Below are positions 34,769 to 45,716 of a stretch of DNA of 64,000 nucleotides, piece after piece. A program made the translations under genes and the position numbers. The DNA is from Porpolomopsis calyptriformis (Eukaryota > Basidiomycota > Agaricomycetes > Agaricales > Hygrophoraceae). Where the stretch lies: contig OX621163.1 of the NCBI GenBank assembly GCA_951640195.1, forward strand, positions 3,658,001-3,722,000, in the 5' to 3' direction. A model generated the notes under the pieces. It was given only the letters and a program-made list of their open reading frames with translations, was not told where the DNA came from and searched no databases. Position 1 is the stretch's first letter; every line of letters begins with the position of its first letter.

Positions 34769-36524
34769 ATGGTAGAAAATTTTCTACCCCATACAATGAT
34801 GCCGAATGAAAACAACATGCCCACAAGCATAAGAACAAGCCCCCACCCTGTAGACCCGAGACCACCAGAAACAGTGGAAGACGATGGGGATCAGCTAATG
34901 GCTGGTCCCAACGAAGTCATCAGATCCCTGCGCCAGACATGGCGTAGGCCCTCTTCTGAAGGGGAAAGAGAGCACCGCTCTTGACAAAACACAAGTAACT
35001 CGTCAGAGTTACCCCCGAAAACATCGGTGTGTAACAGCACCATCAACGTCACAATACACTCCAGTCACCGGAGGTGTAAAGTCTGCAAAGACTATGTAAT
35101 GCATGTCATCAAAGACAGCGTATACTAAGTTGCCTCATTGAAAGAGGCATTCAATGACTGCTGCAAGGCACACTAAGAGGAACTCATCACAGAGATCTAA
35201 AACCTAACCGTCTCACTCAAGAAGGCTCAAGATGATGGTGATTACTATCGCGCTCATTATAAACAAACTCAAGATGAGCTTTATCAAGCCAATCAGCTCA
35301 TAGCCAAGCTGAACAAGTCTAACAACACTAGCGAAGCTGAATCGCTAGGAAAGCGCAAGCGCTCCTGTACTGAGGGATCACATTCATAATCGTCAGGATA
35401 CACAAGGGTGGCCAGCCCTGTGACCAAGACCCCCTCTGCCCAAGACAAGGGCAAGGAAAAAGAAACTGACGAGGAGGCTTGACGAAGAGCCGATATGGAA
35501 CATTTTGATCCATACTTGGATGACGAGTTAGCGGGCTGTGGCCTGATGTTCGAAGACCTCAACAAGGAGGATAACGCATACATCAAGAGATGCTTCCCTC
35601 AAATCATTCAAGAGAATGAGGAACTGAAGGCTCACCTTCAACCTACCTCATATGTCGAGTTCCCAAACCTCCCAGATCTGGGAGTGAATAATCAATCTGG
35701 CCCTAGTGGCGAGATGATCAAAAAGCGCAAGAAGCGCTCGACTATTACTGCTTGGCCCAGCATCCCTGCTGGGGCCCATTACTCACCCGTTGACCAGACC
35801 ATCCGGGTTGGCGCAAGCGCTGAAGCAGGGCGACGAAACGAAGTGATGGGATTGCCCCCTCCGCGTGGAACTCAATCTGCGGATGACCGCGGATACCCCA
35901 TCAACACGCGCCAATGGCACACTCTGTTCATTCAAGCCCAAGAATCAGGCAACAACAAGGCTCTCGAACTTGCGCAATCATTCATCACGACAGTGCAGGC
36001 GACTCCTCGAGAGAGCAGAACGGATGCTCAACGTGTTGCATTAATCAATTGGAGAGTTCCCACGTGGGCTTCAGGTGATTCCACCAATGCACCTGCACAG
36101 GTGCTGACCTCTTCTGTGCCTGGACGGATTAACCCATCTCAGCCAACCGCCACGAGTTCCCCGGAAGAGTGGGCTCATTGGTTCTACATAAACCGCTATG
36201 CTGTGCACCCTGGAGTGCGCTTAGAATGAGATGGCAGCATTTCGCTACAAAGCCTCTGCGGGATGCTTTTAGTTAGTCAACACAAACCAAAGTCACCTAA
36301 GACCTGTGCTCCTGCCGGATCATCGACAGACGCTGACCAGATACGGTCGCAATACATCAGAGCGGCAGCCCTCCTGTTTGGAATGCCCGGCCGCTATCGC
36401 TCACTTGTGATGGGATCGAACCTGTCCATTGCGGAACCCACCAGAGAACCAGCCTGGTACTCTGGATCATCCAATGTCATGGAACAATCCCTCGTTCCGT
36501 TCTTCGCTGGACAAGGCATTACGT
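34769..36524 (+). pseudogene. C3 ORF3 (first part), split by B1
   Basis: The sense-strand third ORF of family C, in the place of an envelope gene but without signal peptide or membrane segment. It begins MVENFLPHTMMPNEN. A Cys/His cluster (CKVCKDYVMHV to CCKAH) lies at about 35075-35172, a coiled coil around LTVSLKKAQDDGDYY to QLIAKLNKS, a basic stretch GKRKRS, then a long open stretch 35495-36229 with KKRKKRST. Stops: 34982, 35126, 35174, 35198, 35386, 35480 and 36227, mostly TGA, TAA or TAG. Rejoined with 45717-46240 it would be several hundred residues. I do not recognise the family. Confidence 0.65.
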
Positions 36525-37133
36525 TGATATGACCCCTCCGTCCCCTGAGCACTGTATATTCAACTATACGAATACTAGACGCCTACCAAGTCCTTCGAAC
36601 ACAAACTCGAACCCTCCGAACGCTCCCGATAGCTCCCGAACGTCCCGAACGACTTCGAGAATCATCGAACGCTCCGAACGCGATCGAAGCTTTCCGAACG
36701 CGAATGAAAGTTTGTATATCAAAGGGAAGACACTATTCAAAGGCATCAGTTCTCTTCTATTTCTCCCTTTTTCATTCGATTCCTTCATTCCTATTCACTA
36801 CTTTCCCCTTAGATCATTAGAGAGGCTCCCCTTTTATCATATACACTCAAAGGGATCCTTGTACTAGAAGATATATATACTGTATGTTGTAGCTAGTGAT
36901 CCAACAAGTTAGATATTCGCTTCTTTCTCGCTCTCGAGTCTAGATCCTCTTTAGATCTTCTAAGACTTCCTCTTTCGACTTTCCGATCCTTCCGATTCCC
37001 CGATCGATCTCGTTCGCGAACGGTCGAAGACTCCCTTTCCATGATTATCAATCATAGGCTGAGTCGAGACTCTTTATAGTCGTCCTCGCACCTTGTTCTG
37101 TGTTCGGTTCTCATACACGAAGCAGACATATCA
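36525..37133 (+). repeat. B1 5' LTR
   Basis: Starts TGATATGACC (TGATACGACC in the 3' copy) and ends AGACATATCA. The segment 36594-36715 holds about seven CGAACG-type motifs at roughly 10-bp spacing, a candidate U3 binding array. TATATATACTG lies near 36870-36880. Confidence 0.94.
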
Positions 37134-37136
37134 TTT

Positions 37137-37154
37137 TGGAGCCCACCGCGAGGG
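37137..37154 (+). promoter_or_regulatory. B1 primer-binding site
   Basis: TGGAGCCCACCGCGAGGG begins three bases after the LTR. TGG complements a tRNA CCA end, so priming by a tRNA is likely; which tRNA cannot be told by eye. Confidence 0.65.
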
Positions 37155-37362
37155 CCCACTATTAAAATCTTAAAAGATTCCTTCGACTCAGTCCTTCGAA
37201 CCGCCGTTCCCGACGCACAATCGAGTCACTCGAAGCACAACCTTACGAGATAGATTCACTCGGAACATCGATCCGACCCAACCAACACTTCCCAGCTCTC
37301 AAATAAAACAGAATTCAACTTCGATCAACAATCCCGAATCCCCCGACGAACCCTCCTCTACC

Positions 37363-38328
37363 TTGTCACTTTCCTCATTATCATTGATTTCTACAACGAC
37401 TATGACGACCCCACCAAACCTAGTAATGCCCGCTCGTGGTTACTCGACCGCCCCGAAGTTCAACCCCGAACAACCACGAGAACTTCGAAGATACTTCCAA
37501 GACCTCAGAGGTCTTTTCGCTAATTGTAGCATCACCGACGACGATGCTAAGAAGACCTACGCCTGCAAGTACGTCGACATTGATACCTCCGAACTCTGGG
37601 AATACCAAACGGAGTTCCAAGCCAGACATACGTTCGACGAATTCGTCGCCGCCATCTATAAGCTATACCCAGGATCGGAAGACGATCGAAAGTGGTCCAT
37701 CGCCGACATGGACAAGATAGTCGGAGAATAGCTTCGACTAGGGATTATGAACACAAACGAACTCGGAGCGTATTTCCGATCATTCCTTGCGATTACTAAA
37801 TTCCTGTGATCGAAGAACAGAATCTCCGAAGCAGAACAAAGTCGCGCCTTCGTCCGAGGATTCCAACCCGAACTCTGGACTAGAATCATCCGACGACTGG
37901 AAATCAAGTTCCCCGACGATCCTTACGGGGTAAACGATATCAACGAGGCAGCTCATTTCATTCTATATGGAACGTCTCCGAACACCTTCCTACCACGCGA
38001 AACGATGACTTCGACAACGACTACTACCCCTGCCACGAAACAAGAAGACCTCAGCGTCTTCATGGAAAAACTAATGACTACGTTGGTCAAAACCCTGGAC
38101 AATAGAGGTCCCCCGAAACGAAACCTGCCCCCTCGAACACCACAAACTTCGGAACGACGACCCAACGCTCCTGACCCATTCGAGCCGAAAACCTGTGTTT
38201 TCTGTGGAAGTCCTGATCACTTCATTGGAAGCTGCCCGACCTGCCGCGAATATATCCAGAACGGTTGATGCAAGAAGAACTTCGAAGGAAGGATCATACT
38301 CCCGAATGACAGGTTCGTCCCCCAGCAA
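37363..38328 (+). pseudogene. B1 gag
   Basis: The capsid part (STAPKFNPEQPRELRRYFQD, LYPGSEDDRKWSIADM) is open from 37363 to 37731, then a TAG, a TGA at 37807 (FL-stop-SK) and an open run 38005-38268. The zinc knuckle CVFCGSPDHFIGSC (C-x2-C-x4-H-x4-C) lies at about 38191-38232. A further TGA (NG-stop-CKKNF, Arg expected) separates it from the next frame, which has the same phase. Gag packages the element RNA. Confidence 0.87.
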
Positions 38329-39507
38329 ATGCCGGGAAAAACCTTGAAAGAACGAATGGACGAATGGTACAAGCAAAACCCAACCCCGACCGCTGGAATG
38401 ATGTACGGAATTTCAGCAGGTATCCAACGCGATCCAGCGACCGAGACTTACCAACTATCGGCCGACGAACGGATCGCTGCTCTCGAAAAAGAGATTTTCG
38501 CGTTAAGGAGCAAGAAGACGTTCAATGGAGTAGAGATAGTTCGGCCTCGACGACAAGAACCGGACAAAGAGAAAGCAACCGACAAACCATCGAGTGCTCC
38601 GATCGCGACTATCCCAACTCAACCCGCTACGACGGAACATCCGTTCGCGAAAGCAAAAGAGTCCAACTACGTACCGCCCCACGTCCGGAGCTTTGGCTCT
38701 CTAATGGCGAAAAGAGACAGAGACCCCTCGTACCACACTCAAGCGCCGATCCAAGACGCCAAGATTGCCTCCGACGTCTATAATCGTTTGATGAAAACCC
38801 CTTGCGTCACGCTTTCCCTCAAAGAGTTGTTATCCCTCTCACCCGAAGTTCGATTGAAGGTTCAAGAGGCAGTAACCCCTAAACGAACTCAGCTGCCTAG
38901 TCGACCGATTGCAGTCAAAACCGTCGAAGTGGAAGCGATTCCGAACGATGCCCTGCCTTATTGCGATGACAACGATTGTTCCATTACCGTGCCCGACCCC
39001 TACGAATCGTATCTAAACACTCTCTCGTCCGATGAAACCTCTCACACCGTTACTGTCGCAAAGGAATCGCACGCCCTCCGATCGATCGTTATGTTGATCG
39101 ATCATAAAGAAACGATCGAATGCATCGTTGATCCCGGATCTCAGATAATCGCTATGTCCGAAGCCGTTTGTCACGACCTAGGACTGATCTACGACCCAAC
39201 TATCCAACTCAACATGCAATCGGCCAACGGCAAAATAGACCAATCGTTAGGTCTCGCAAGGAATGTCCCATGTCAGATCGGCGACATAACCCTCTACCTC
39301 CAGATCCACGTCATTCGCGCTCCCGCCTACGATATCCTGCTCGGAAGACCGTTCGACGTTTTACCTCAAAGCCTCATCAAGAACTTCGCCGACGAAAACC
39401 AGACGATCACCATTTGCGATCCGAATAGCAGAAGAACCGTCACAATTCCGACAGTTCCACGAGGACTACCGAAGCACCATTCGGATTTTCGCTCATCAAG
39501 GATTTGA
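38329..39507 (+). CDS. B1 gag-pol linker and aspartic protease
   Basis: A 392-residue open frame. Its first half is a charged linker (ALEKEIFALRSKKT). The second half holds the protease: ECIVDPGSQIIAMSEAV (D-P-G instead of D-S/T-G) at about 39117-39167, a flap with NGKIDQSLGLARNVPCQIG, and the ending YDILLGRPFDVL. The DPGSQ form is usual for this basidiomycete Gypsy lineage, so I do not count it as damage. The frame is continuous with gag except for the TGA at 38266 and shifts into the RT near 39505. Confidence 0.8.
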   Translation: MPGKTLKERMDEWYKQNPTPTAGMMYGISAGIQRDPATETYQLSADERIAALEKEIFALRSKKTFNGVEIVRPRRQEPDKEKATDKPSSAPIATIPTQPATTEHPFAKAKESNYVPPHVRSFGSLMAKRDRDPSYHTQAPIQDAKIASDVYNRLMKTPCVTLSLKELLSLSPEVRLKVQEAVTPKRTQLPSRPIAVKTVEVEAIPNDALPYCDDNDCSITVPDPYESYLNTLSSDETSHTVTVAKESHALRSIVMLIDHKETIECIVDPGSQIIAMSEAVCHDLGLIYDPTIQLNMQSANGKIDQSLGLARNVPCQIGDITLYLQIHVIRAPAYDILLGRPFDVLPQSLIKNFADENQTITICDPNSRRTVTIPTVPRGLPKHHSDFRSSRI

Positions 39508-41543
39508 TTCCTGATCAAGGAGAGATCGCGATAATTCTAGATTATGACCACGCTACGTCTATGCTATCTGTCAATTCCTGTGCGCCTCTATGCGCAACAA
39601 ATAAAGTTTCAACAGTTTCCCACACTTATTTATCCGCTTGTGACCTCCCCGACCTTATCTCTAAATCTCGATCAACTAGCGATCGACATTCCGCTTCCGA
39701 CTGTCTCGATCGATCGATGGAAATTGCAACCTTCCTCGCATCGAAAAAGAAATATAAACCTGTCTCGAAGAAAGTTCACTCCGTAGTAGCTGAACTCCCC
39801 GACAAATTCCGAATCATTCGGAAAATCCTTGGCGATCCACTCGCGAATATGCCAACACTTGACCCGAACCCCCCCATGTTTACGCTGACTGAATGATATA
39901 TGATTGAACGGATGGAGCTTTTCGATAAAGCTCACCCTGGAGATTTCCTTTGGCCTCAAGAAAGGGCCCTCCTTCACGATTTCATGAGAAGACAAGATCT
40001 CGCCTTCGCCTGGAACGACTCCGAACAAGGACATTTCAGATCCGACTTTTTCCCTCCCGTCGATCTCCCAGTCATACCACATACGCCCTGGGTACAAAAG
40101 AATATTCCGATTCCCCCAGGGATCTACCACAAAGTATGTAAAGTTATCCAGCGAAAAATCGACGCTGGTGTCTACGAACCCTCAAACTCCTCCTACCGAT
40201 CGTGATGGTTCACCGTTCTAAAGAAAGGAGGGAAGGAACTTAGAATCGTTCACAGTCTCGAACCACTCAATCAAGTCACGATTCGACATTCGGGAGTAAC
40301 GCCAATCCCCGAACACTTGGCCGAACAGTTCGGTGGTCGATCCTGCGGCGCTATGTTTGACCTTTACGTCGGATATGACGAACGAGTGATCGCGCCTTCA
40401 TCTCGCGATTTAACCACGTTCCAGACACCCTATGGGGCTCATCGACTAGTTACCCTACCCATGGGATGGACCAACTCTGTGCCCGTTTTTCACGACGACG
40501 TCACCTATATCCTCCAACTGGAGATTCCTGAGTTTACGATCCCCTATATTGACGATATCCCTGTGAAGGGTCCCGCGACTCGATACGTACTCCCCGATGG
40601 ATCCTATGAAACGATTCCTGAAAACAACGGAATTCGACAATTCGTATGGGAACACTTCGGGAATCTGAATCGGATAGTCCAGCGAATGAAATATTGCGGT
40701 GGAACGATGTCAGGCTATAAATCGTTCTTGTGCGCAGAAGAAACCACCGTTCTCGGACATCGATGTACTCACTTAGGACGACTACCCGACAAATCACGTG
40801 TATCTGCGATCCGAAATTGGGGCCCCTGTAAAGACCTCTCCAAAGTTCAAGCCTTCCTTGGCACTATTGGCGTTGTTCGGATATTCATTCGCAACTTCGC
40901 GCATCGAGCGAACCACCTAGTCAAGCTCACTAGGAAGGATATGCCCTTCGAATTCGGTCCCGACCAACTCGCCGCTCAAGAGGACTTGAAACAAGCTCTT
41001 CTAGAATCGCCCGCTCTACGAGTTCTCGATTATACTTCTGACGCTCCTGTCATACTCGCCGTCGACACATCACATATTGCGGTTGGCTTTCATCTCTGCC
41101 AATGCGATCCCGACGACCCAAAGAAACGGTACTATAATCGATTCGGTTCGATCACATTGAACGATCGAGAAAGACGGTTCTCTCAGCCGAAACTCGAAAT
41201 CTACAGTCTGTATCGAGCCTTGCGATCGCTCCGACTCTACCTCATCGGCGTGTAGAACCTCATTATAGAAGTCGACGCCCGCTATATCAAGGGAATGCTA
41301 GCGAACCCAGACATCGCGCCGCAAGCTAGTATTAACAGATGGATCGTAGCGATCCTAACGTTCCATTTTACCTTGGTACACGTCGCTGGTTCGAACCACA
41401 GTCCCGACGGTCTCTCTCGACGCCCCCGACAGCCCGATGACCAAGATGACAAAGAACCGATTGATAAAGACTTCGACAATTGGATCAATCGCATCCACGG
41501 ACTAATGCACCATATCAACGATTCACCCGCACCCTGAACGAAA
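39504..41543 (+). pseudogene. B1 reverse transcriptase and RNase H
   Basis: The connecting region is 39504-39896. RT motifs: WVQKNIPIPPGIYHKVC, RKIDAGVYEPSNSSYR, ELRIVHSLEPLNQVTI, MFDLYVGYDERVIAP, PMGWTNSVPVFHDDV and the catalytic PYIDDIPVKGP (about 40537-40569), intact. The 40317-41255 frame goes on through RNase H (VILAVDTSHIAVGFHLCQ, RFSQPKLEIYSLYRAL) and, after one TAG at 41253, TLVHVAGSNHSPDGLSRRP. Stops at 39894 and 40203 are TGA where Arg is expected. Only about four point changes separate it from an open frame. Confidence 0.9.
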
Positions 41544-41580
41544 ACCCTCCAAATGCCCACCTCAGTTTACTTGCAGAGTA

Positions 41581-41600
41581 AACATTTCAGTGAGGAGGAG
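41581..41600 (+). other. B1 central polypurine-tract candidate
   Basis: AACATTTCAGTGAGGAGGAG is identical to 45083-45102, the tract directly before the 3' LTR. It lies inside pol between RNase H and integrase (coding for HFSEEEE), the usual place of a central plus-strand primer. Confidence 0.6.
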
Positions 41601-43028
41601 GAGGACCCTATCCACCAACGTACCGATTCTTACAACATCGTTCCATGATCGGAAGCAGCTCAGCAAGATGATCGACAACTTCTCCTCGTTCGAAAATGGC
41701 TTTCAGATCTCGAACGACCAAGCAACATGTCTGACAGCAACTATGCGAGTTTTATACGATACTGCGAAGAGTTCTTTATCGACAACCACCGACTATGGTG
41801 AAAGGATAGACAAGGAGCTCATAAATTAGTCATCGATCCGGATCGCCGATTAGCGATCATGATGGAACTTCACGATCGAACAGGCCACAAGGCTATCTTC
41901 GCTACCCGATCGATCATTTCCGAACGCTTCTGGTGGCCCCATATGGCCCCCGACATAGTCTGGTTCGTTCAGACATGTCATACCTGTCAGGTTCGCCAAA
42001 CCACGCAAGCCCTCATCCCTCCGACCGTCGCCACGCCAGCTCCCCTATTCGCCAAAATCTACGTCGACACTATGCATATGCCCCGATCCGGCCCATTTCG
42101 ATATATCATTCAAGGGCGATGCTTCCTCACCCACTATCCTGAATTTCGAATGCTTCATTCAGAAACAGCGAAATCGATTGGCGAATGGATCTTCGAGGAT
42201 ATAATCTGTCGATGGGGCTCTCTTCGAGAAATCGTCATGGACAATGGAACAGCTTTCTTAGGAGCCGTAGATCATCTCGCCAAGCGCTATTGAATCAACC
42301 ATATTCGCATTAGCGGATACAACTCTCGCGCGAACGGAATAGTCGAACAATCTCACTTCGACGTACGACAATCGCTATTCAAAGCCGTCGATGGCAATCA
42401 GAAACAATGGTCAATCGGAGCCTACTCCGTATTCTGGGCTGAGCGCGTCACTACCCGAAAGCGACTGGGATGCTCACCCTACTTCGCCGTTACAGGGTCT
42501 CAGCCATTGCTTCCGTTAGATATTTCCGAAGCAACATATCTCCTTCCCGCTCCAGATTCAGTTCTCTTGACGACTGATCTAATATCGCAACGCGCGATCG
42601 CCCTACAGAAACGAGACACTGATTTAGACCAACTCCGATTGGAGGTTCTCGCCGCTCGTCTACGATCCACCGTTCGATTCGAGAAGAAACACGAGAAGAC
42701 CATTCGCGACTACGATTTCAAGACTGGCGATCTCATACTCATTCAGAACACAAAAATCGAGAAGTCTCTCAATTGGAAGATGCGTCCTCGATACCTAGGA
42801 CCCCTAGTCGTGGTATCTCGAAACCTAGGGAAAGCTTATATCGTCGCGGAACTTGACGGATCCATCTTACATCACCCGATCGCCGCGTTTAGAGTCATCC
42901 CGTACTTCGCTCGAAGGTCGATCGCAATTCCCGAACGATTCCTCGACATATCGACTTCACGACTTAGAGAGATGGAACGTTCGCTAGCTAGCGAACCACT
43001 CGATAGCGTTGTGATCGAGGACTTGTAA
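41590..43028 (+). pseudogene. B1 integrase
   Basis: 41859-42293 reads ELHDRTGHKAIFATR (His-His), CHTCQVRQ (Cys-Cys), KIYVDTMHMPRSGPFRYI (Asp) and EIVMDNGTAFLGAV (Asp). After one TGA it continues RISGYNSRANGIVEQSHFD (Glu). 42507-43028 carries the C-terminal LAARLRSTVRFEKKHEK and RYLGPLVVVSRNLGKAYIV, ending VIEDL. No chromodomain is seen. All catalytic residues are kept; stops at about 41648, 41800 and 42292 are TGA. A plus-sense member of the nested B1 element. Confidence 0.88.
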
Positions 43029-43150
43029 CCTGCCGTAACACATCGCTACGCACTTTTTTCATTCCAAAGTCTTTCTTTCATTTTTTTTAGACACAGAAAT
43101 ACAAAATTTATAAGAAAAAGACTAAAGGCTACAAATTATTCAAGACAAGT

Positions 43151-44940
43151 CTACAGATTCTCTAAGACCATCTCCTCTTCCCTCTCTTCTAAACCCCTCA
43201 AAACCTCTTCGAGAACGACGATTCGCGCCTTTACGCGCGCTTTCTCCTCTGCGATCGCCGCCAAAACCTCTTGTGATTTCTCTTCATCGACCGCCTTCCC
43301 CTTCCCCTTCCCTTTCCGACCCGCGACCGGCTGCGTCGTTTCCTTCGAGCCTTCGCCCACTGTCTCCTCCTCGAAAGGCGGCGTCTCGTCGATATAGACT
43401 ACTGGACCTATAGAAAGAAAAGATTAGAATAAAGAAAACAAAAAGAAAAAGGAAAAACTTATGAGAAATGGCCCTCGCCGACTTCCGAACCCCCTTCTTC
43501 GATTCCTCTGCCGTCGCCGACTTGTTTGCGCCCTTCGACTCCCCCTTGGGCCGCAGCTTGAACTTCTTGCCCAAGCGGGTTTCCCCCTTCTAATAGCAAC
43601 CGCGCTTATCCGTTATGCACTTGGCGCATAACGGATCCGCGGGGCCGATCTCACACTCCGCGCCCACCTTCTCGATAAAATCACACTGCGAAATAAAGAA
43701 GTCCGTTAGTAAAAAACAAAAAAAAAAAAAAAAAAAAAGAGACTTACTTTGCCCTCGACCGGGCGCAAAGCCTCTTCTACCGCCTTTCGCTTGCGGTACT
43801 CCCGCGTTGTGATCGCAGGGAGTGACCGTCCCTTCGCCGCCATCCTCTCCTGATGTGCCGCCTTCGACCGCTCGACCAGTTCTTCTGCAGTCAGCGATTG
43901 CGCTGCTGCCGCCGATTCGTCTTCATCAACCGAGGGCTGGTGCCCGTCCTCCGTCGTTTCCGTCGTCCCCCCCGTCGTGTCTGGCGTGTCTGCCGACACC
44001 TCCACTGCCTTCGTCCCACTCTCGCCCGCCGCCTTTTCTGTTTCTCGACGGAATTCCTCCTCGTCGATCTTCCTGTCCATAAGCGACTGGAGGAGCCTCT
44101 CGTAGGCTTCCTCCATCCGCTTCCGATCCTCCGCGTCCTGTTCCTCCCATTCTTGTTCTTCTCGCTCCTCTTGCTCCCACTTCTCTCGTACCTCTCGCTC
44201 CGCCCTCTCAACCCGCTCGCGCTCCTCTCATTCCTCTCGTTCCTCACGCTCCTCTCGCTCTTGTTCCTCTCGTTCCTCACGCTCCTCTCGCTCTCGTTCC
44301 TCTCGTTCCTCACGCTCCTCTCGCTCTCGTTCCTCTCGTTCCTCACGCTCCTCTCGCTCTCGTTCCTCTCGTTCCTCACGCTCCTCTCGCTCTCGTTCCT
44401 CTCGTTCCTCACGCTCCTCTCGCTCTCGTTCCTCTCGTTCCTCACGCTCCGCTCGCTCTCGCTCCTCTCGCTCCTTGCGCTCGACCCTCTCTCGTTCCTC
44501 CTGCGCAGACGTCTCTGCCCTCTCCCTCGCCTCGCGTTCCTCTTCCGCCCTTCGCTCTCACTCGACCCTCTCTGCCTCCGCTTTCTCCTCGGCCTTGCGA
44601 CGTACCACCTCTGCCAACCTTGGCATCAGCAGCTCCCCCGCCCATTCCAACCACTCTCACTCTTCGAAAGCGTCGAAGGTCTCACGGGCCTCTTTTTGCC
44701 ACGCGACGACCTCGTCGTCCATTGATGTTTGCTTCAGGGCCTTTACGACCCAATTATATGCAATCTAAAAGATGGATTAGCGGAAGAAAACGATTAGAAA
44801 AACAAAAACTCACCAGTAACTTGCAAAACTGTTGCCCCCAGATTTTGTAATCTTCGGGTTTGGCAACCCCATCCGGAAGCGACCTCATTTGGTCGCAAAT
44901 CTTCTGTTTCGCAATATTGATAATGTTCTGCGTCATTTTT
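43151..44940 (-). pseudogene. B1 antisense accessory gene: coiled-coil protein with Cys cluster
   Basis: Runs opposite to gag-pol between integrase and 3' LTR. TATA (TTTATAAG) lies at about 45026-45033 and a likely ATG near 44937 (MTQNIINIAKQKICDQM). Exons are joined by GT/AG introns at about 44813-44768, 43746-43690 and 43462-43415; the last donor is ATAAGT, apparently mutated. The protein has an aromatic N-terminal domain, a long Arg/Glu repeat region (33-bp minisatellite), an acidic middle, then KCDFIEKVGAEC, EIGPADPLCAKC and ITDKRGC (C-x9-C-x8-C-x2-C-x6-C), a basic stretch and a C-terminal coiled coil ending MVLENL. Three stops (two CGA-to-TGA, one TAG) disable it. Function unknown; nucleic-acid binding is inferred. 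Confidence 0.6.
44222..44462 (-). repeat. 33-bp minisatellite in the B1 antisense gene
   Basis: About seven tandem copies of a 33-bp unit containing GTTCCTCACGCTCC on the plus strand. A multiple of three, it encodes an 11-residue Arg/Glu-rich repeat in the antisense frame. The alternative minus frame (RNERNESERSV) is a shadow of it. Confidence 0.85.
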
Positions 44941-45082
44941 AAACGGCTTGTCGCGGTTTTCTTGGCGTTGTGGTACGCGGTTCGAAGACGGTCGTGTCTA
45001 AAGATGAATGTGACACAGATGTCACACTTATAAACGCGCCTCGGCAACTACTGGCAAATCACGTGATTGACTGAGGACAGTC

Positions 45083-45103
45083 AACATTTCAGTGAGGAGG
45101 AGA
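45083..45103 (+). other. B1 3' polypurine tract
   Basis: AACATTTCAGTGAGGAGGAG plus A directly before TGATACG. Plus-strand primer of reverse transcription. Confidence 0.8.
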
Positions 45104-45712
45104 TGATACGACCCCTCCATCCCCTAAGTACCGTATATTCAACTATACGAATACTAGACACCTACCAAGTCCTTCGAACACGAACTCGAACCCTCTGAAT
45201 GCTCCCGATAGCTCCCGAACGTCCCGAACAACTTCGAGAATCATTGAACGCTCCGAACGCGATCGAAGCTTTCCAAACGCGAATGAAAGTTTGTATATCA
45301 AAGGGAAGACACTATTCAAAGGCATCAGTTCTCTTCTATTTCTCCCTTTTTCATTCGATTCCTTCATTCCTATTCACTACTTTCCCCTTAGATCATTAGA
45401 GAGGCTCCCCTTTTATCATATACACTCAAAGGGATCCTTGTACTAGAAGATATATATACTGTATGTTGTAGCTAGTGATCCAACAAGTTAGATATTCGCT
45501 TCTTTCTCGCTCTCGAGTCTAGATCCTCTTTAGATCTTCTAAGACTTCCTCTTTCGACTTTCCGATCCTTCCGATTCCCCGATCGATCTCGTTCGCGAAC
45601 AGTTGAAGACTCCCTTTCCATGATTATTGATCATAGGCTGAGTCGAGACTCTTTATAGTCGTCCTCGCACCTTGTTCTGTGTTCGGTTCTCATACACGAA
45701 GCAGACGTATCA
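45104..45712 (+). repeat. B1 3' LTR
   Basis: 609 bp, starts TGATACGACC and ends GACGTATCA, nearly identical to 36525-37133. Many of the differences are CG against TG or CA (for example CCGTC/CCATC, CACTGTA/TACCGTA). ACGT target copy follows. Confidence 0.95.
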
Positions 45713-45716
45713 ACGT

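Larger units (their letters stand above)
32828..36524 (+). mobile_element. C3 (left part): family C Gypsy chromovirus
   Basis: It begins at AGCCATCGAAATGAAGG, corresponding to 61018 in the right-hand C element (end of RNase H). It continues through integrase, chromodomain and ORF3 to the B1 insertion. After B1 it resumes at 45717 and ends with its 3' LTR at 46581. gag to RNase H are absent. Confidence 0.9.
36525..45712 (+). mobile_element. B1: full-length family B Gypsy element
   Basis: 9188 bp with two 609-bp LTRs (TGATACG...CGTATCA ends), a TGG-type primer site, gag, protease, RT, RNase H and integrase on plus, a large antisense gene before the 3' LTR, and a polypurine tract. The target duplication ACGT is at 36521-36524 and 45713-45716. 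It is inserted in C3 ORF3 and thus younger than C3. A handful of stops, mostly TGA for CGA, are its main defects. Confidence 0.95.

Noticed and set aside
34769..36524. Envelope gene of family C
   Set aside because: No signal peptide, membrane segment or glycoprotein features; charged and coiled-coil content instead.
43717..43740. A-run as a poly(A) tail of a retroposon
   Set aside because: It lies in an intron of the B1 antisense gene, has no element boundary and no target duplication.
43891..44445. Minus-strand frame with repeated RNERNESERSV
   Set aside because: It is a shadow frame of the 33-bp minisatellite; the frame that joins the spliced antisense gene is a different one.
43853..44725. 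290-residue Leu/Phe-rich plus-strand ORF resembling a membrane protein
   Set aside because: It is the complement of the Arg/Glu repeat region; hydrophobicity comes from reading the minisatellite in reverse.
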